DNA from: Cycas panzhihuaensis
Taxonomy: Eukaryota > Cycadophyta
Reading direction: 5' to 3'
Assembly: GCA_023213395.1 (NCBI GenBank)
Contig: CM041465.1
Coordinates: 217,937,741-218,001,740 of the forward strand
Length of the DNA: 64,000 nt
Made by a program: the position numbers and the translations under genes. This document shows positions 36,560-46,286 of this stretch, one piece after another (the first letter of the stretch is position 1; the number at the start of each line of letters is the position of its first letter). The notes below the pieces were generated by a model. It was not told the DNA's origin. It did no database searches and saw nothing but the letters and a program-made list of their open reading frames with translations.

Positions 36560-37080
36560 TCTTTTATGGATGTCTTGAGAAGCTGCCCTGAGCAATGTGC
36601 TCTTCTTCTTGAAGCTCTTGGCCAACAAGATGCTTCCATCCATGTAGTAGGTGCTACCTGCCATGGACCACCTATCATATCATTTGATCCCAGAGATCTC
36701 CCATCTCCCAGTAAGTGGGAGAAGCTTTTGTATTACCCATTTGTCATTACCATTGACACTTCTGATTTTATCACAAAGAGGACCATTATAGATAATGGCT
36801 CTTCGATTAATGTTATGCTTACATGTATGCTCAAGGAGCTAGGCATAGTAGCTCTTGAGTCTGTCCCTTTGGAAATGCTAAGGGTATGATGGGACTAAGA
36901 AGTCCCCTTTAGGGACAGTCTCCCTTCCCCTCACCTTAGGAGGGAAAACTATTTCTGTCAAAGTTGTTGTACTCGATATCGATGTGGAGTACAACCTCTT
37001 ATTGGGCCAACCATGGCTCGACCAAATAGGAGAAATCTGCTCCATGCGTTGGGGGTAACTTAAATTTGTCCATGATGGAC
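36560..37080 (+). pseudogene. Aspartic protease of element C/F
   Basis: The open stretch 36557-36889 holds FDPRDLPSPSKWEKLLYYPF, then TIDTSDFITKR and TIIDNGSSINVMLTCMLKEL, the active-site loop with catalytic Asp in D-N-G-S-S. After a stop and frame change the strand VEYNLLLGQPWLDQIG is partly readable at 36980-37030. Cleaves Gag-Pol in intact relatives. Confidence 0.82.
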
Positions 37081-37327
37081 GAGGTAAAGTTATCGCCCAT
37101 GAGCCTATGCTATCTCACACCTCTCATCCAGCCTGCCAGGTTGTCTTCAATGATGAAGATAGTGATCCTGAGGAGGCCACCCCTTCCGTGGGACTTTTGT
37201 TTCAGGAGACCAACCTTCATCAGTAAGACCCTATGCCATGCCATGAGCCAAACCTAGTCAGGTTTGTCCCTGTTAGTGTAGATGGTTACAGTTACTTAGC
37301 CGTCATGGGTGATTCCGAGTCAGATAG
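37081..37327 (+). pseudogene. Protease-RT linker of element C/F, left part
   Basis: The reading VPVSVDGYSYLAVMGDSESD at 37264-37325 matches VGSYGYLASFSDDES in D. The D insertion begins straight after it at 37328. It resumes at 53689. Confidence 0.7.
37323..37327. repeat. Target-site duplication of D, left copy (GATAG)
   Basis: Identical to 53684-53688. Element B supplies an unoccupied homologue: tcatatggcgagg stands for tcagatag plus cgagg. Confidence 0.92.
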
Positions 37328-39892
37328 TGGACGTCTTTGCTCTGGGATAACTACCTGGCGATAGGTGTAAGGGAGAGTGAGTGGTGGAATGATAGAAGGT
37401 GGGACCTAAAAGATGGGTAACTACTACGCAGAGCGCCCCGTGCGCCGGAGCGCGAGTTCGGGATCTGCAATGGAGTATGGCTACTATCAGGTGACCCTTC
37501 ACCGCTTCGAATAAGGGGTGAAGGTGCGTAGGGCAAACCTAGGTTAACCTGGGAATATGACCCTCCCACCCTTGGGTGGCCAGAAGGGGGGAAGAGAAGA
37601 CCTAATGGAGACAGGCCAAGAGCAAGCCTACACAACCTAACCGGGTACACGAGTGATGCGAGGAACAAGGCACTCGTGTGGTTAAGGAGAGAGGAGGAAG
37701 AGTAGGGGAAGGGAGGACTCCTACAATCTTTCCTACGAATGATAAAGATGCATGAAACAAGACAAATGAATCACAAACAAGTACCAAACCAATTTTCCCT
37801 TTTTATCCTTCAATGTACTAATTACTACAAGAGAAATAAAAGGAAAAGAAAGGGTAGTGGAGGGGAACAAAACGTGCACTGGGCGAAGGCGTCTTGAGAC
37901 AGTAGCCTTCCCAGGAGCACCAAGCTCCGCGCAACGTACCGGATGCGAGATATTGCGGCGGACGAAGAGGGGGGCTTCCTTACCTTCCCCGGAAAATCAA
38001 ATGCGATGCCAAGAAAGAAAGGAAGCACCAACTAGTAAATGAAGTAGCATGAAAACATAACGCATACGAAGGTGCTTACCGGTAGCTAGGCCCACGGGCG
38101 ATGCACTCCACGCTTCCCAAGTACACCGCAGCAATAGCGGTCTCTTTCTCTTCCCGAAGGAAGAGCACTAACATGCAACACAAAAACTCTAACAATATAT
38201 GCCTAAATAACATAAACGAGAATCTGAATATACATGCGTTAGTGCTAATCCAACAATGAAAGTACCGAAAGAAAGTGACCAAAGTGAAAGTAAATGATTG
38301 GGTAAGCCTCGAAGTGGCCTACCTCCAGTAAATGATGCCCAAACCTCCCCAAGAGCCACGAGGCGTGAGGAGAAAGTCAAGAGCAAGGGTGGAAAATGGC
38401 GAAAAAGGGGCAAAGAGAGGCCCAAGGGTACCACAGTGACAACCGGGATGCTATGAGGAGCAAACCGGGTGACCCGGGGAAGAAAGGTGGAGCAAGAAAC
38501 CAGCGGTTGGGACTTATGAGTGATGCCTAAACCCGAGCAAAAGGCTTCAAATCAGCGCTGCAACTTGTGACAGCGCTGGTTTGGGCAACCAAAGGGAACC
38601 TTCAAACCCTTGTTTGCGAGCCAAGGGTATACAGGCGAGAGGGAGGTTTTGGGGGCTAAGAGCCGCATAGGAGCGTGGAAGGTGGCAGTAATCCACCCGG
38701 CTCCTCTCCAAAACCTATGCAACCCCTCAATGCCACTGCCTTGGACAGTAAACGCAGGTAAGAAGCACAGGGAGAGTGGTATATGACCCCAAAGGGAGGA
38801 AAACCAACTCTTAAGCAACAAGCAAGAACAGACATTTGAAGCATAAATATCACAAGAAAACAAGCATGAAAACAAGGAATACACGAAAAGAAGAGGCAAG
38901 GGATTTGCCTCGGCCAAAGCGTGGAGAGGGCGATAAATCAACCCGGATCCGAGGTAGAGCGGGTTTGAGGCCACTTTCTGAGAGATGTGACGGAAACACG
39001 CACTTGGGCGCTTATGGATCAGGCGAAGATCAGCTGGAAACCACTTCAAAGGAGCCCTCTCTAAGGCGTTTGAGCGGCTGGGAGAATGTCTCAGCCACAC
39101 CAAAGGAGAGCTAAAGTTGTATGAAGGGTGCAGTCGATTCTGATGTAAGCAGAGAAGAGCAGAGCAGGAGAGCGTTTCCTTGAGAGCAATTCCAAAAGTG
39201 AGCAAAAAGATCCTTGAAAATGAGCTAGAAAGGGCTTAAGTACTCAAGAAAAACCCTAAAGCGTGCGATTAGGGCATAGCTGGAAGAGAAATGAAGTGTG
39301 AGCCACGTGGCAGTTTCGCAATAAATGCGAAATGGCCACGGCAGATTTTTAAAAACAACCTGAGACGGCGATCACTGGGAATTTCGCGGTACCGCGGATA
39401 TTCCGGCGGTACCGCGAAAAATCCGGCGGTACGCGCCTAGAGCCAAAACTGGGGCCCACCAACCAGTCTAGGCCGGGGGCAGATGACAGAAAAGACTAAT
39501 AGAAAGCTAGAACACCTACCCGGGAGCAAACAAGCCAACAAAACGGGTCCAAAGGAGTAAAAATAGGGCTCGAGTGGGGTGGCAAGTTGACCAAACGATG
39601 ATGAGTCATCACACGGGCAGAGGTGGCACAAACCTAGTGGATCTAGGAGCGAGGAGGCGGATCACGGGAAGTAATACGGTCACTGTGGTGCCACACTCGC
39701 TGGGAGTGTGCCCCTGCTATAGTCGTCATAGGCTAAAAATAAGTGTGGACGACTACAAGGTCGCCCACAAAGTCATACACATGCAGATACGCAAGCAAAC
39801 ATCCAGTAAAAGAAAGTGATGATAATGCGAGAGACATAGCTGCACTTACCTGAGTCGGTAATTTCGTATCCATTCCCGGAAGCCGGGAAACA
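37328..39892 (-). repeat. 3' LTR of element D (2565 nt)
   Basis: TG at 37328 and CA at 39891-39892; direct repeat of 51134-53683. It contains two copies of the palindrome GCGGTACCGC at 39386 and 39406, with a third degenerate copy at 39426, 20 nt apart. The 217-codon stretch at 38552-39205 and others inside the LTR show no domain and are not called. Confidence 0.96.
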
Positions 39893-39901
39893 CTGCCTTA
39901 G
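39893..39901 (-). other. Polypurine tract of element D (short)
   Basis: Minus strand CTAAGGCAG directly before the 3' LTR. The counterparts are CTAAGGGGCAG in C/F and TAAGGGGGCAG in B, so D's tract is two bases shorter. Confidence 0.6.
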
Positions 39902-40189
39902 CGTGAGCCTCGCCAGCTCGGGCTGGTGTGATGGTGAATCTTGGCAACACACTGTCGTTAGCACATGTGTATAAATATATCAATCAAGATTATAACAGTA
40001 GGCAAGGGTGCCTTGAGTGTCGTATGGCGGGACGCGTGGATACGAAAGTGGCAGTGGAAACAACATAGGGGCCATGAGCCACACAGGCGATCGAAGAATG
40101 AGATGTGAGGGGCGCCCCACCACAAAGGATGCCAAGGAACAGGCAGAGCTAAATAAAGAACTAATAGTGGGTACCATAGTTTTACCTCA
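39902..40189. other. 3' untranslated stretch of element D
   Basis: No gene seen. Homologous to A 565-855, sharing acatgtgtataaatatatca and ggcaagggtgcc. Confidence 0.6.
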
Positions 40190-40870
40190 TTAGTAACTTG
40201 GGTTTGAGGTGCGAGCGGATCGCGAAGCAAAGTGACGACGACACAGGGCTTAGGCGATGGGAAGGCCGAGGCAAACCTCGTGAACAGTCGGTAGAAGGAG
40301 AGGCGGTGCTCAAGGATGAGGTGAAGCAGGCTATCTGCCTCGGCGTTGAGGGCCAGGGATATCTTTGGATATCAACAGAAGAAAAGTGGGCCAGGAGTGA
40401 TCTGGCGGCAGAAGCAAGAGTCCTCAAGTGAGGGCATCGCACCTGGTAAACCTGGGTGAGATGAGATACCACAACTTGAGAGTCGCAAAGCAAAACAATG
40501 GGTCCGTGATGGAAATGGAGAGCATCAATGAGGGTTTCAATAACGACTGTATACTCAGATTAATTGTTGGTAGCCTCTGGGAGGAAGATCCCAGAGCCGA
40601 GGAGATCATGTCCAGAAGGGCTGCGGAGGATCCACGCAGCGATGTGAAGGTCCAGATTACGCGGCCTGGTTGGTAAAGATGTGAGCGGACATCGGTGACA
40701 CAAAATCCAAGCAATCGATGGGTGATGAAAGCAACACTAAAAAAGTAAGCGTAAAATGGCGCGAAGGGTAGGAGGACCTAGCAATGAGGTTACCCAGGGC
40801 GAGAGCAGATAATCCGATCACCGGCAGAGAGTGGTCGGAAGGGAAAAAGCCCCTTGGAGTGCCAAAAGGT
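40190..40870 (-). pseudogene. Second, archaeal-like RNase H of element D (degenerate)
   Basis: The minus-strand reading contains MLCDSQVVVSHLTQVYQV (third catalytic Asp) at 40420-40493 and a LGSGIFLPEATNN-type strand near 40575-40620. A stop replaces the residue after NN, before the catalytic Glu. The first Asp motif is lost: FTNQ stands where C/F has FTDGG. Several frameshifts occur. It is separated from integrase by the antisense gene and a stop, so it is not in the same polyprotein as sequenced. Starts divergently from the antisense gene. Confidence 0.75.
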
Positions 40871-41202
40871 CGCCTTAGAAGGCGAAACATGCCCCCAAGT
40901 GGGGGGGCATTCCTTTTGGGGACTCCAAGAGCGAAAGGACTGAAATGAGTCCGAGGCGTAAACGAGCCAAATGAGTATAAACTTGGGCAGGCACGGGAGT
41001 AGCGTGCAAAACGATGCAGAAGGGCCCTAGCAAAAAGCGCGATAATGATGCACCATAAATGCCCTTGCAGGGGAGGGCATAAAGGGCATCAATAAAGCAC
41101 ATTTGGCGACAGGGCCAGAGGGCAAAGGTGATCAGAACAACGAGACGGTTCCAACAACTGTCGCGAGACCAAAAACGGAGGAGGTGCCCGTTGGGGGACC
41201 CG

Positions 41203-41213
41203 CCTATATAAGG
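41203..41213 (+). promoter_or_regulatory. TATA box of the antisense gene (element D)
   Basis: cctatataagg lies 159 nt before the ATG at 41372. At 57261-57270 in C/F the minus strand has CCTATATAAA, about 162 nt before that copy's ATG. Sequence around it is GC-rich. The core is nearly palindromic and could also fire toward the second RNase H. Confidence 0.6.
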
Positions 41214-41395
41214 AAATCGACGGGAAAATAGATTCATTTTCACCAGCTCTCATACGAAACCAGAGCCATTTCCTTACGTAGCGGAGCGCCACCCAACTTA
41301 GGAGGCACACAGAGGGAGATTGGACCGTCGGATCAGAGAGCGGGGATAGCTAGCACGACCAACCAGACGACATGGCGATAGCGAGACCAGATCTA

Positions 41396-41836
41396 GTGAG
41401 TGGAAATCACTAAACCTGACCCAAATCGAAGTTCAAAGTTCGTGGCTTCTTGTAGTTTTTGAAGTAGTTTTTGCATAGTCTTAGTGCCCCTTATGGGCAA
41501 CGGAAGGCTTCTCGGGATCCGAATCGGACCCAGAAAGAGGCGGGGACCTGGGCATTAGGAGCCACTGGTCCGGTGGGCTACTGGGTCCATCGAATTTTTT
41601 TTGTTTTTAGGCGGAAAACCCCCCCTTTAGGGGGTCAGGTCGTACTGCAGTCTTGGCAGCCCCACATCGCCATGGGACTGTGCCAAACTTAAGCATGCCG
41701 CTAAGTTTGTGTGTCTGAGAAAAATAGACATGAGGGCCAAAAGAGCCCCAAATCTCAGGCAGAGAGAGATTTAAGAGAGAGAGAGAGGTAATAATAGCTG
41801 ACATGAGACTGACTTGAGGTGTTTTGGTGTGAACAG
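41396..41836 (+). other. Proposed intron 1 of the antisense gene (D)
   Basis: 441 nt. Donor GTGAGT at 41396 and acceptor gaacAG at 41835-41836. The C/F copy has the same donor and an acceptor at the homologous place with intron length 472. The 35 nt after each acceptor align without gaps. Confidence 0.6.
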
Positions 41837-43025
41837 GCTGTCCTCATGATGAATGCCGTGAAGAACGTCGGTATGGCTATCTTTGAGTTACATGGAGATG
41901 ACGACTTAGGAGGACAGGACATCTTTGCAAAGGTGTGGCTGTACAAGGCCCTCAAGACACCTCAATACACGTCGGACCGGAGGTCATTGGTGGATATAGT
42001 GTCCCATTGGGACCGAGGAGGCATGTGTTCCACCTACCACGGTGGGGATGTGATGGTCACGCCGGGGATATCCGTGCGGATCTTGGGAGTTCCGTGACAG
42101 GGAGGCCGGTAAGACTCGGGACGCCCTTGACCGAGGCAACACAAGGAGGCGGCTCTGTTCTTCCACGGAGGCGGCGGGTGGGATCGAGATGGGAGCACCC
42201 CTCCGCATACATTGTCCGGATTCCTCGAGTGAGGAAGATGATCATATTGTGCATTACATTCGGATTTCTCGTAAAGCAGAACTATCGAGAGGTTCCAGCG
42301 GGTGGATGGATGCGGTTCGCCGTCTGGCCGACGGAAGGATGGACTAAGCGACCACGATAGCGACGAACCTAGTCGCCGTTGGACACTATCGTGACATCCG
42401 GCGGAGGAGGGCTATCATATAGCACACTGCTATTACGGTGTTGGTACTTGATCACTTGGCGGTGGCACGGTGAGGACCACATCCTATCACGCATCGGGGC
42501 CCGATGGTCCACGGATGGCGACTCGGCGAGGGGCAGAGGGCGAGCCCATGTCAGACGATCGGTAGAGGCCACATCACTAGACCTCCTCACCCTCCCAGAC
42601 TACATAGCTGAGCCATACAGGACGGTGAGGTGCGATAGCGACGACGAGGCGGGCGGAGCAGGAGTGCCTGCGGGCGATGACAGTAGTGATGACGGGGATG
42701 ATGGGGATAGTGGAGACAACGGAGATAGCGGGGCCGGCCCGTCACGACCTGCAGGGGAGGTAGGTCCTTCAGGGGCAGTAGGACAGGAAGAGGGTCCATC
42801 CGGGGCTGTCGGAGGAGAGGCAAGCCCATCAGGAGCATAGGGTGAGGTTAGAGGACCCGTGACTAGGGCTCGCAGGCTACGGATCGTGATGGGATCCGCG
42901 GGGCAGGCTGGGGCCCCACGAGGAGAGGGACCCGAGGCGGAGGAGGTGCGAAGACGAGGCACACTGCGGTGGCGGAGAGCCGAGGAGGAGAGGATCTTGC
43001 GGCCGGAGGATCAAAGGCCCACGCA

Positions 43026-43143
43026 GTGAGAGCTAACCTTTTCCAAAGTCATTTGGCATCCAGATAGATGTTTGGTTTGGTTTGATCATGGTATGGTAAG
43101 ATATAGACTAACACATGGCATGTTGCATTGGCAAATACAGCAG
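43026..43143 (+). other. Proposed intron 2 of the antisense gene (D)
   Basis: 118 nt, T-rich. Donor GTGAGA, a gactaac branch-like word at 43105-43113, acceptor cagCAG at 43141-43143. The C/F counterpart (55324-55441) is also exactly 118 nt. Confidence 0.6.
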
Positions 43144-43744
43144 AGATCAGGAGGCGATGAGGCGTGGCGAGAGATATTCCCTCGGTGTATCTGAGAGGGG
43201 CAACCGCCCATCCAGGCGGTGATGAGCCTAGGCGGTAGGAGCCACAGGCGTTCACCCAGGTGGTGAGGCGAGGGACATATGGGTTCTGCGAGTCCCAAGA
43301 GCATGCCACATCCTAGGGACGGCAGTAGCGGGAGAGAGAGACGACGCGAGGCGCGAGAGGGATGACACGCGACTCGAGAGAGACGAGCTGCGAGGACAGG
43401 TCTAGACTCTAGAGGCATAGGGTGGTGCAAGCGGAGATAGCGAGAGCAAGACCCAGCTGATAATCATCACAGAGCGTCTCAGGATGACAGAGGAGGCACT
43501 CCGGGGAGAGCGGGATCGTATCCGGGCGGATACGATTAGCTAGTACCAGATGGTCTCGAGGTCGAGTCGAGGCGGGACATGGACCCACACTGCAGCGGCG
43601 GCGACCCCGAGACAACCTAGGGATGAGGAGAGCGAGGCAGGCAGCTCGCGGAGGCCCAGGAGGAGCCTCGGAGGCATGCGGTCCCCAGGAGAGGGATCAC
43701 AGAGACCGGGAGATGGCACCCCAGGAGCGGGACCACAGCAGTAG

Positions 43745-44405
43745 GATATGTACATGCAGTCGGCGGGGAAAGCACAGGCCTCCAAGGGGTCATATATAGG
43801 ACCATATGATTGTATCCCCCTTGCAAGGACACCGGCTTCCCAGGATGTATGATGATATGTTTTTTGATATGTATATATATATGCACGGGGTGATTGGAAC
43901 CCCATTTGGATATGAGATGCTATATATGATGTATTGTGTGTGGATGATATGCATATCTATTTTTGTGTATTGCGAATGTTATGTTGTAGGTGTTTTATGT
44001 TGTGGATATTTTGTTGTATGATGCACATGTTTCCTCCCATGTACGACCACACACCTAACAGGGGCACACACACACGCCGTGAGCGGGATGACATAGAAGT
44101 GTGAGGTTAGGGAGCAGGACAGAGTACATGTCTACAGGAGAGCATAGCGGGATATGCGAAGGAAACAGTGGGCAGGAAAGGGGGGCAACGATGCCCCCAA
44201 GCGTCTTCCGATTGGGGGATGCCCAAGCAAGACGACACAAGGGTTCCCAAGAGAATACGGGAACGCGGGTTCCGCGGAAGGAACCGAAAAGAAGAAGAAG
44301 GATCCATCCTAAATTGCCATTCTACCCGAGGTTGGGAAGAATGGGGACAACCTAAGATGGTAGTTTAGGCTCATTTCGGAGCAAGGCGAAGGGATCACCG
44401 AGGGA
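43745..44405. other. Spacer between convergent antisense gene and pol, with conserved palindromic block (D)
   Basis: No coding sequence seen. The block at 43795-43845 contains ccatatgattgtatccccct and then tgcaaggacaccggcttcc, with CCTTGCAAGG as a perfect palindrome. It is kept in A, B and C/F. Position between two converging genes fits a 3'-end processing region. Positions 43870-43990 are rich in TA and TG words. Confidence 0.65.
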
Positions 44406-45640
44406 TCATGCGTAAAACTTCTTAAGGAACATCCCATTAATGGCTTTCTCAAATTCGAGCCCTTCCAGGGTGGCTATCCTATAAGCACCATTATCGAGGG
44501 ATTCGATAATGATGAAAGGACCGACCCATCGGGGTTTGAATTTGGTCAAACGGTCATGGAGATATTCGAGCTTGAGGACGTAGTCCCCAAGAAATAAAGG
44601 GCAGGAACGAAGGCATTTATCATGAGCCCTTTGTGAGAGGGCTTTGGATACTAGGTTAGCCTGATAGGCGGCTAAGCATCTCTCATCCAAAGCTTCGAGG
44701 TCGGGCAGGCGGGCCTGCCGGATCGACTCTTCGTCGATGAAACCTCGAAGGGAGACTCGCAAGGAAGGAATCTCCACCTCCAATGGGAGTACTGCCTCGA
44801 TCAGAGACCCGGGGAGAGCGGGTTCATTCCGTGGCGGAACGAATAGAGGTATGATAAGCCCACAAGGTAGAGGGGCGAAGGTACCAATCCCTTTGGGATT
44901 GAGCAGCAGCTTTCTTAAGGATCTTGACAAGAGTCTTATTAAAAGACTCCACTTGGCCATTGCCTAAGGGTAATAAGGGAAGAAGTCTTATGAGAGATTT
45001 TGAACTTCTCACAAAGCTCGTCCACCTCCTTATTACGAGAAAGGAGTTCCATTGTCGATGATTAGGACATCCTAATTCAAGCGGCAAATGATGTCTTTGG
45101 TAAATGAATGTGGCAATTGTTTTGCGGGGTAGTGATCAAGGGATGGCCTCCACCCATTTGGTGAAATACTCAAGTGGCGATCAAGATGAACTTGTCTTTG
45201 CGATGACGAAGGTGGGAGATAACTCAATGAGGTCTAGTCCCCAGCGGCGAAAGGCCGCAAGAAACAATAGGATGCAAGGCCTCGGAAGGCACATGGGAAA
45301 TGTTGGTGTGCTCTTGACATCGCTGACATTTCCGAGCGAAGGCATGAGCGTCTTTAAAAAAGGGATGGCCAAAAGTAGCCCATGCGAAGGATCCTCTGAG
45401 CCATAGACTGGCCTCTAAAGTGACCTCCACAAATGCCATGGTGGCATTCGCGAAGCACACAGTCGCCGCCGGTGATGGAGCGGAGGAGGATCCCATCGAA
45501 GGACCTCTTATACAATACCTCGTCCACGAGGAGGTATTACTGGCGTAAGTCGGATCTGATTTAACTTTGTTACTAGCGTCGGGCGGTATTAACTGCTGCG
45601 TGAGATACCGCACTATGTCACCGCACCACTCGTTGTCGAT
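44406..45640 (-). pseudogene. Integrase of element D
   Basis: Zinc-binding HHCC: HHGICGGH near 45420-45450, then RKCQRCQEH near 45320-45340. Core: first catalytic Asp region GVDLIELSP near 45200-45230, second IIDNGTPFS near 45040-45070, third Glu in NGQVESFNKTL near 44930-44965. The C-terminal part is a 184-codon open stretch (44406-44960) with KPRWVGPFIIIESLDNGAYR (GPY/F-type module) and ending FLKKFYA. Frameshifts lie between the HHCC domain and core. Integrase would insert the DNA copy and create the 5-bp duplication seen for D. Confidence 0.88.
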
Positions 45641-45801
45641 GAGTGGATGGGGAGGAGCTCCTGAATCGTCAAGATAGACTCATCGGGGAGAGAGTCGTCA
45701 ACGGGAGTATCAAAGGAGTTAGGGATAGGGGCGTCCGCGAGTTGCTCGGCCACTATCATGCCCTTCTTTGATTTCCAGTTAACGATAAGGAGATCGAACT
45801 C

Positions 45802-46280
45802 TTAGAGTAAGACGGCCCAACGACCAGCCCTACCCGTCAAATCTGAACGGGTTAGTAAGTATCTCAAGGGATCGGATTGAGCGATCACCTTGGTAGTGTT
45901 GCCGAGCAAGTAGTGCCTAAACTTCTTGGTGGCATGGACCAAGGAGAGGCATTCCTTCTCGGCAGGGGAATAGTTAAGCTCAGTAGCCACGAGAGTGCGA
46001 CTGATGAAATATATAGCCCTCTCAGTTCCTGAGCTATCCTCCTGAGCGAGTATAGCGCCCAAGGACTCGTCAGTCGGCCGAGGTATCTGGGATGAAGGGC
46101 CAATCGAACCGGGGAGGCGCCAACGTAGGAGCGGAAGCCAAGGCTTGCTTGAGTCCTTCGAAGGCCTTTTGGGTCTTGTTGGACTAGGCAAAAGGAGCTC
46201 CCTTCTTCAACAGGTTTGTGAGGGGTTTAGTGCTCACAGTAAGTCGCTAAGAAGCGCTGAGGAAACCGAGCACCGCCAGA
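45802..46280 (-). pseudogene. RNase H domain of the RT protein (element D)
   Basis: The open stretch 45802-46191 carries LGAILAQEDSSGTERAIYFI, SRTLVATELNYSPAEKECLS and IAQSDPLRYLLTRSDLTGRA. These are the gypsy RNase H strands with the catalytic Glu (AEKE) and the third-position Asp (QSD). The first Asp region upstream is degenerate. It degrades the RNA template in intact relatives. It lies directly after RT with a frame change. Confidence 0.85.
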
Positions 46281-46286
46281 AACGAC

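Larger units (their letters stand above)
41372..43744 (+). pseudogene. Antisense accessory gene with plant mobile domain (PMD)-like region, three exons (element D)
   Basis: On the strand opposite to gag-pol. Proposed exon 1 is 41372-41395 (ATGGCG start, 8 codons), exon 2 is 41837-43025 and exon 3 is 43144-43744 (TAG stop). Introns have GT and AG ends, and removing the first keeps the frame. Exon 2 begins with NAVKNVGMAIFELHGDDD and contains SLVDIVSHWDR and a TVTP...RILGVP segment resembling PMD (PF10536), known from MAIN/MAIL1 proteins and from transposons. An acidic Ser/Asp/Gly-rich region follows at 42640-42840. Exon 3 encodes a charged, probably coiled-coil tail (RMTEEALRGERDRIRADT) and an Arg/Gly/Ser-rich end. 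Frameshifts at about 42030 and 42370 and stops break this copy. Extra antisense ORFs are reported in Tat elements. Function unknown; a link to silencing is only an analogy with MAIN/MAIL1. Confidence 0.75.

Noticed and set aside
38552-39205. 217-codon minus-strand ORF
   Set aside because: Lies wholly inside the D 3' LTR; the homologous stretch of the other LTR is not open and no domain is seen.
42369-42962. Minus-strand Pro/Ser-rich ORFs opposite the antisense gene
   Set aside because: Mirror frames of the acidic, GC-rich exon 2; the plus-strand frame carries the sequence shared with C/F.
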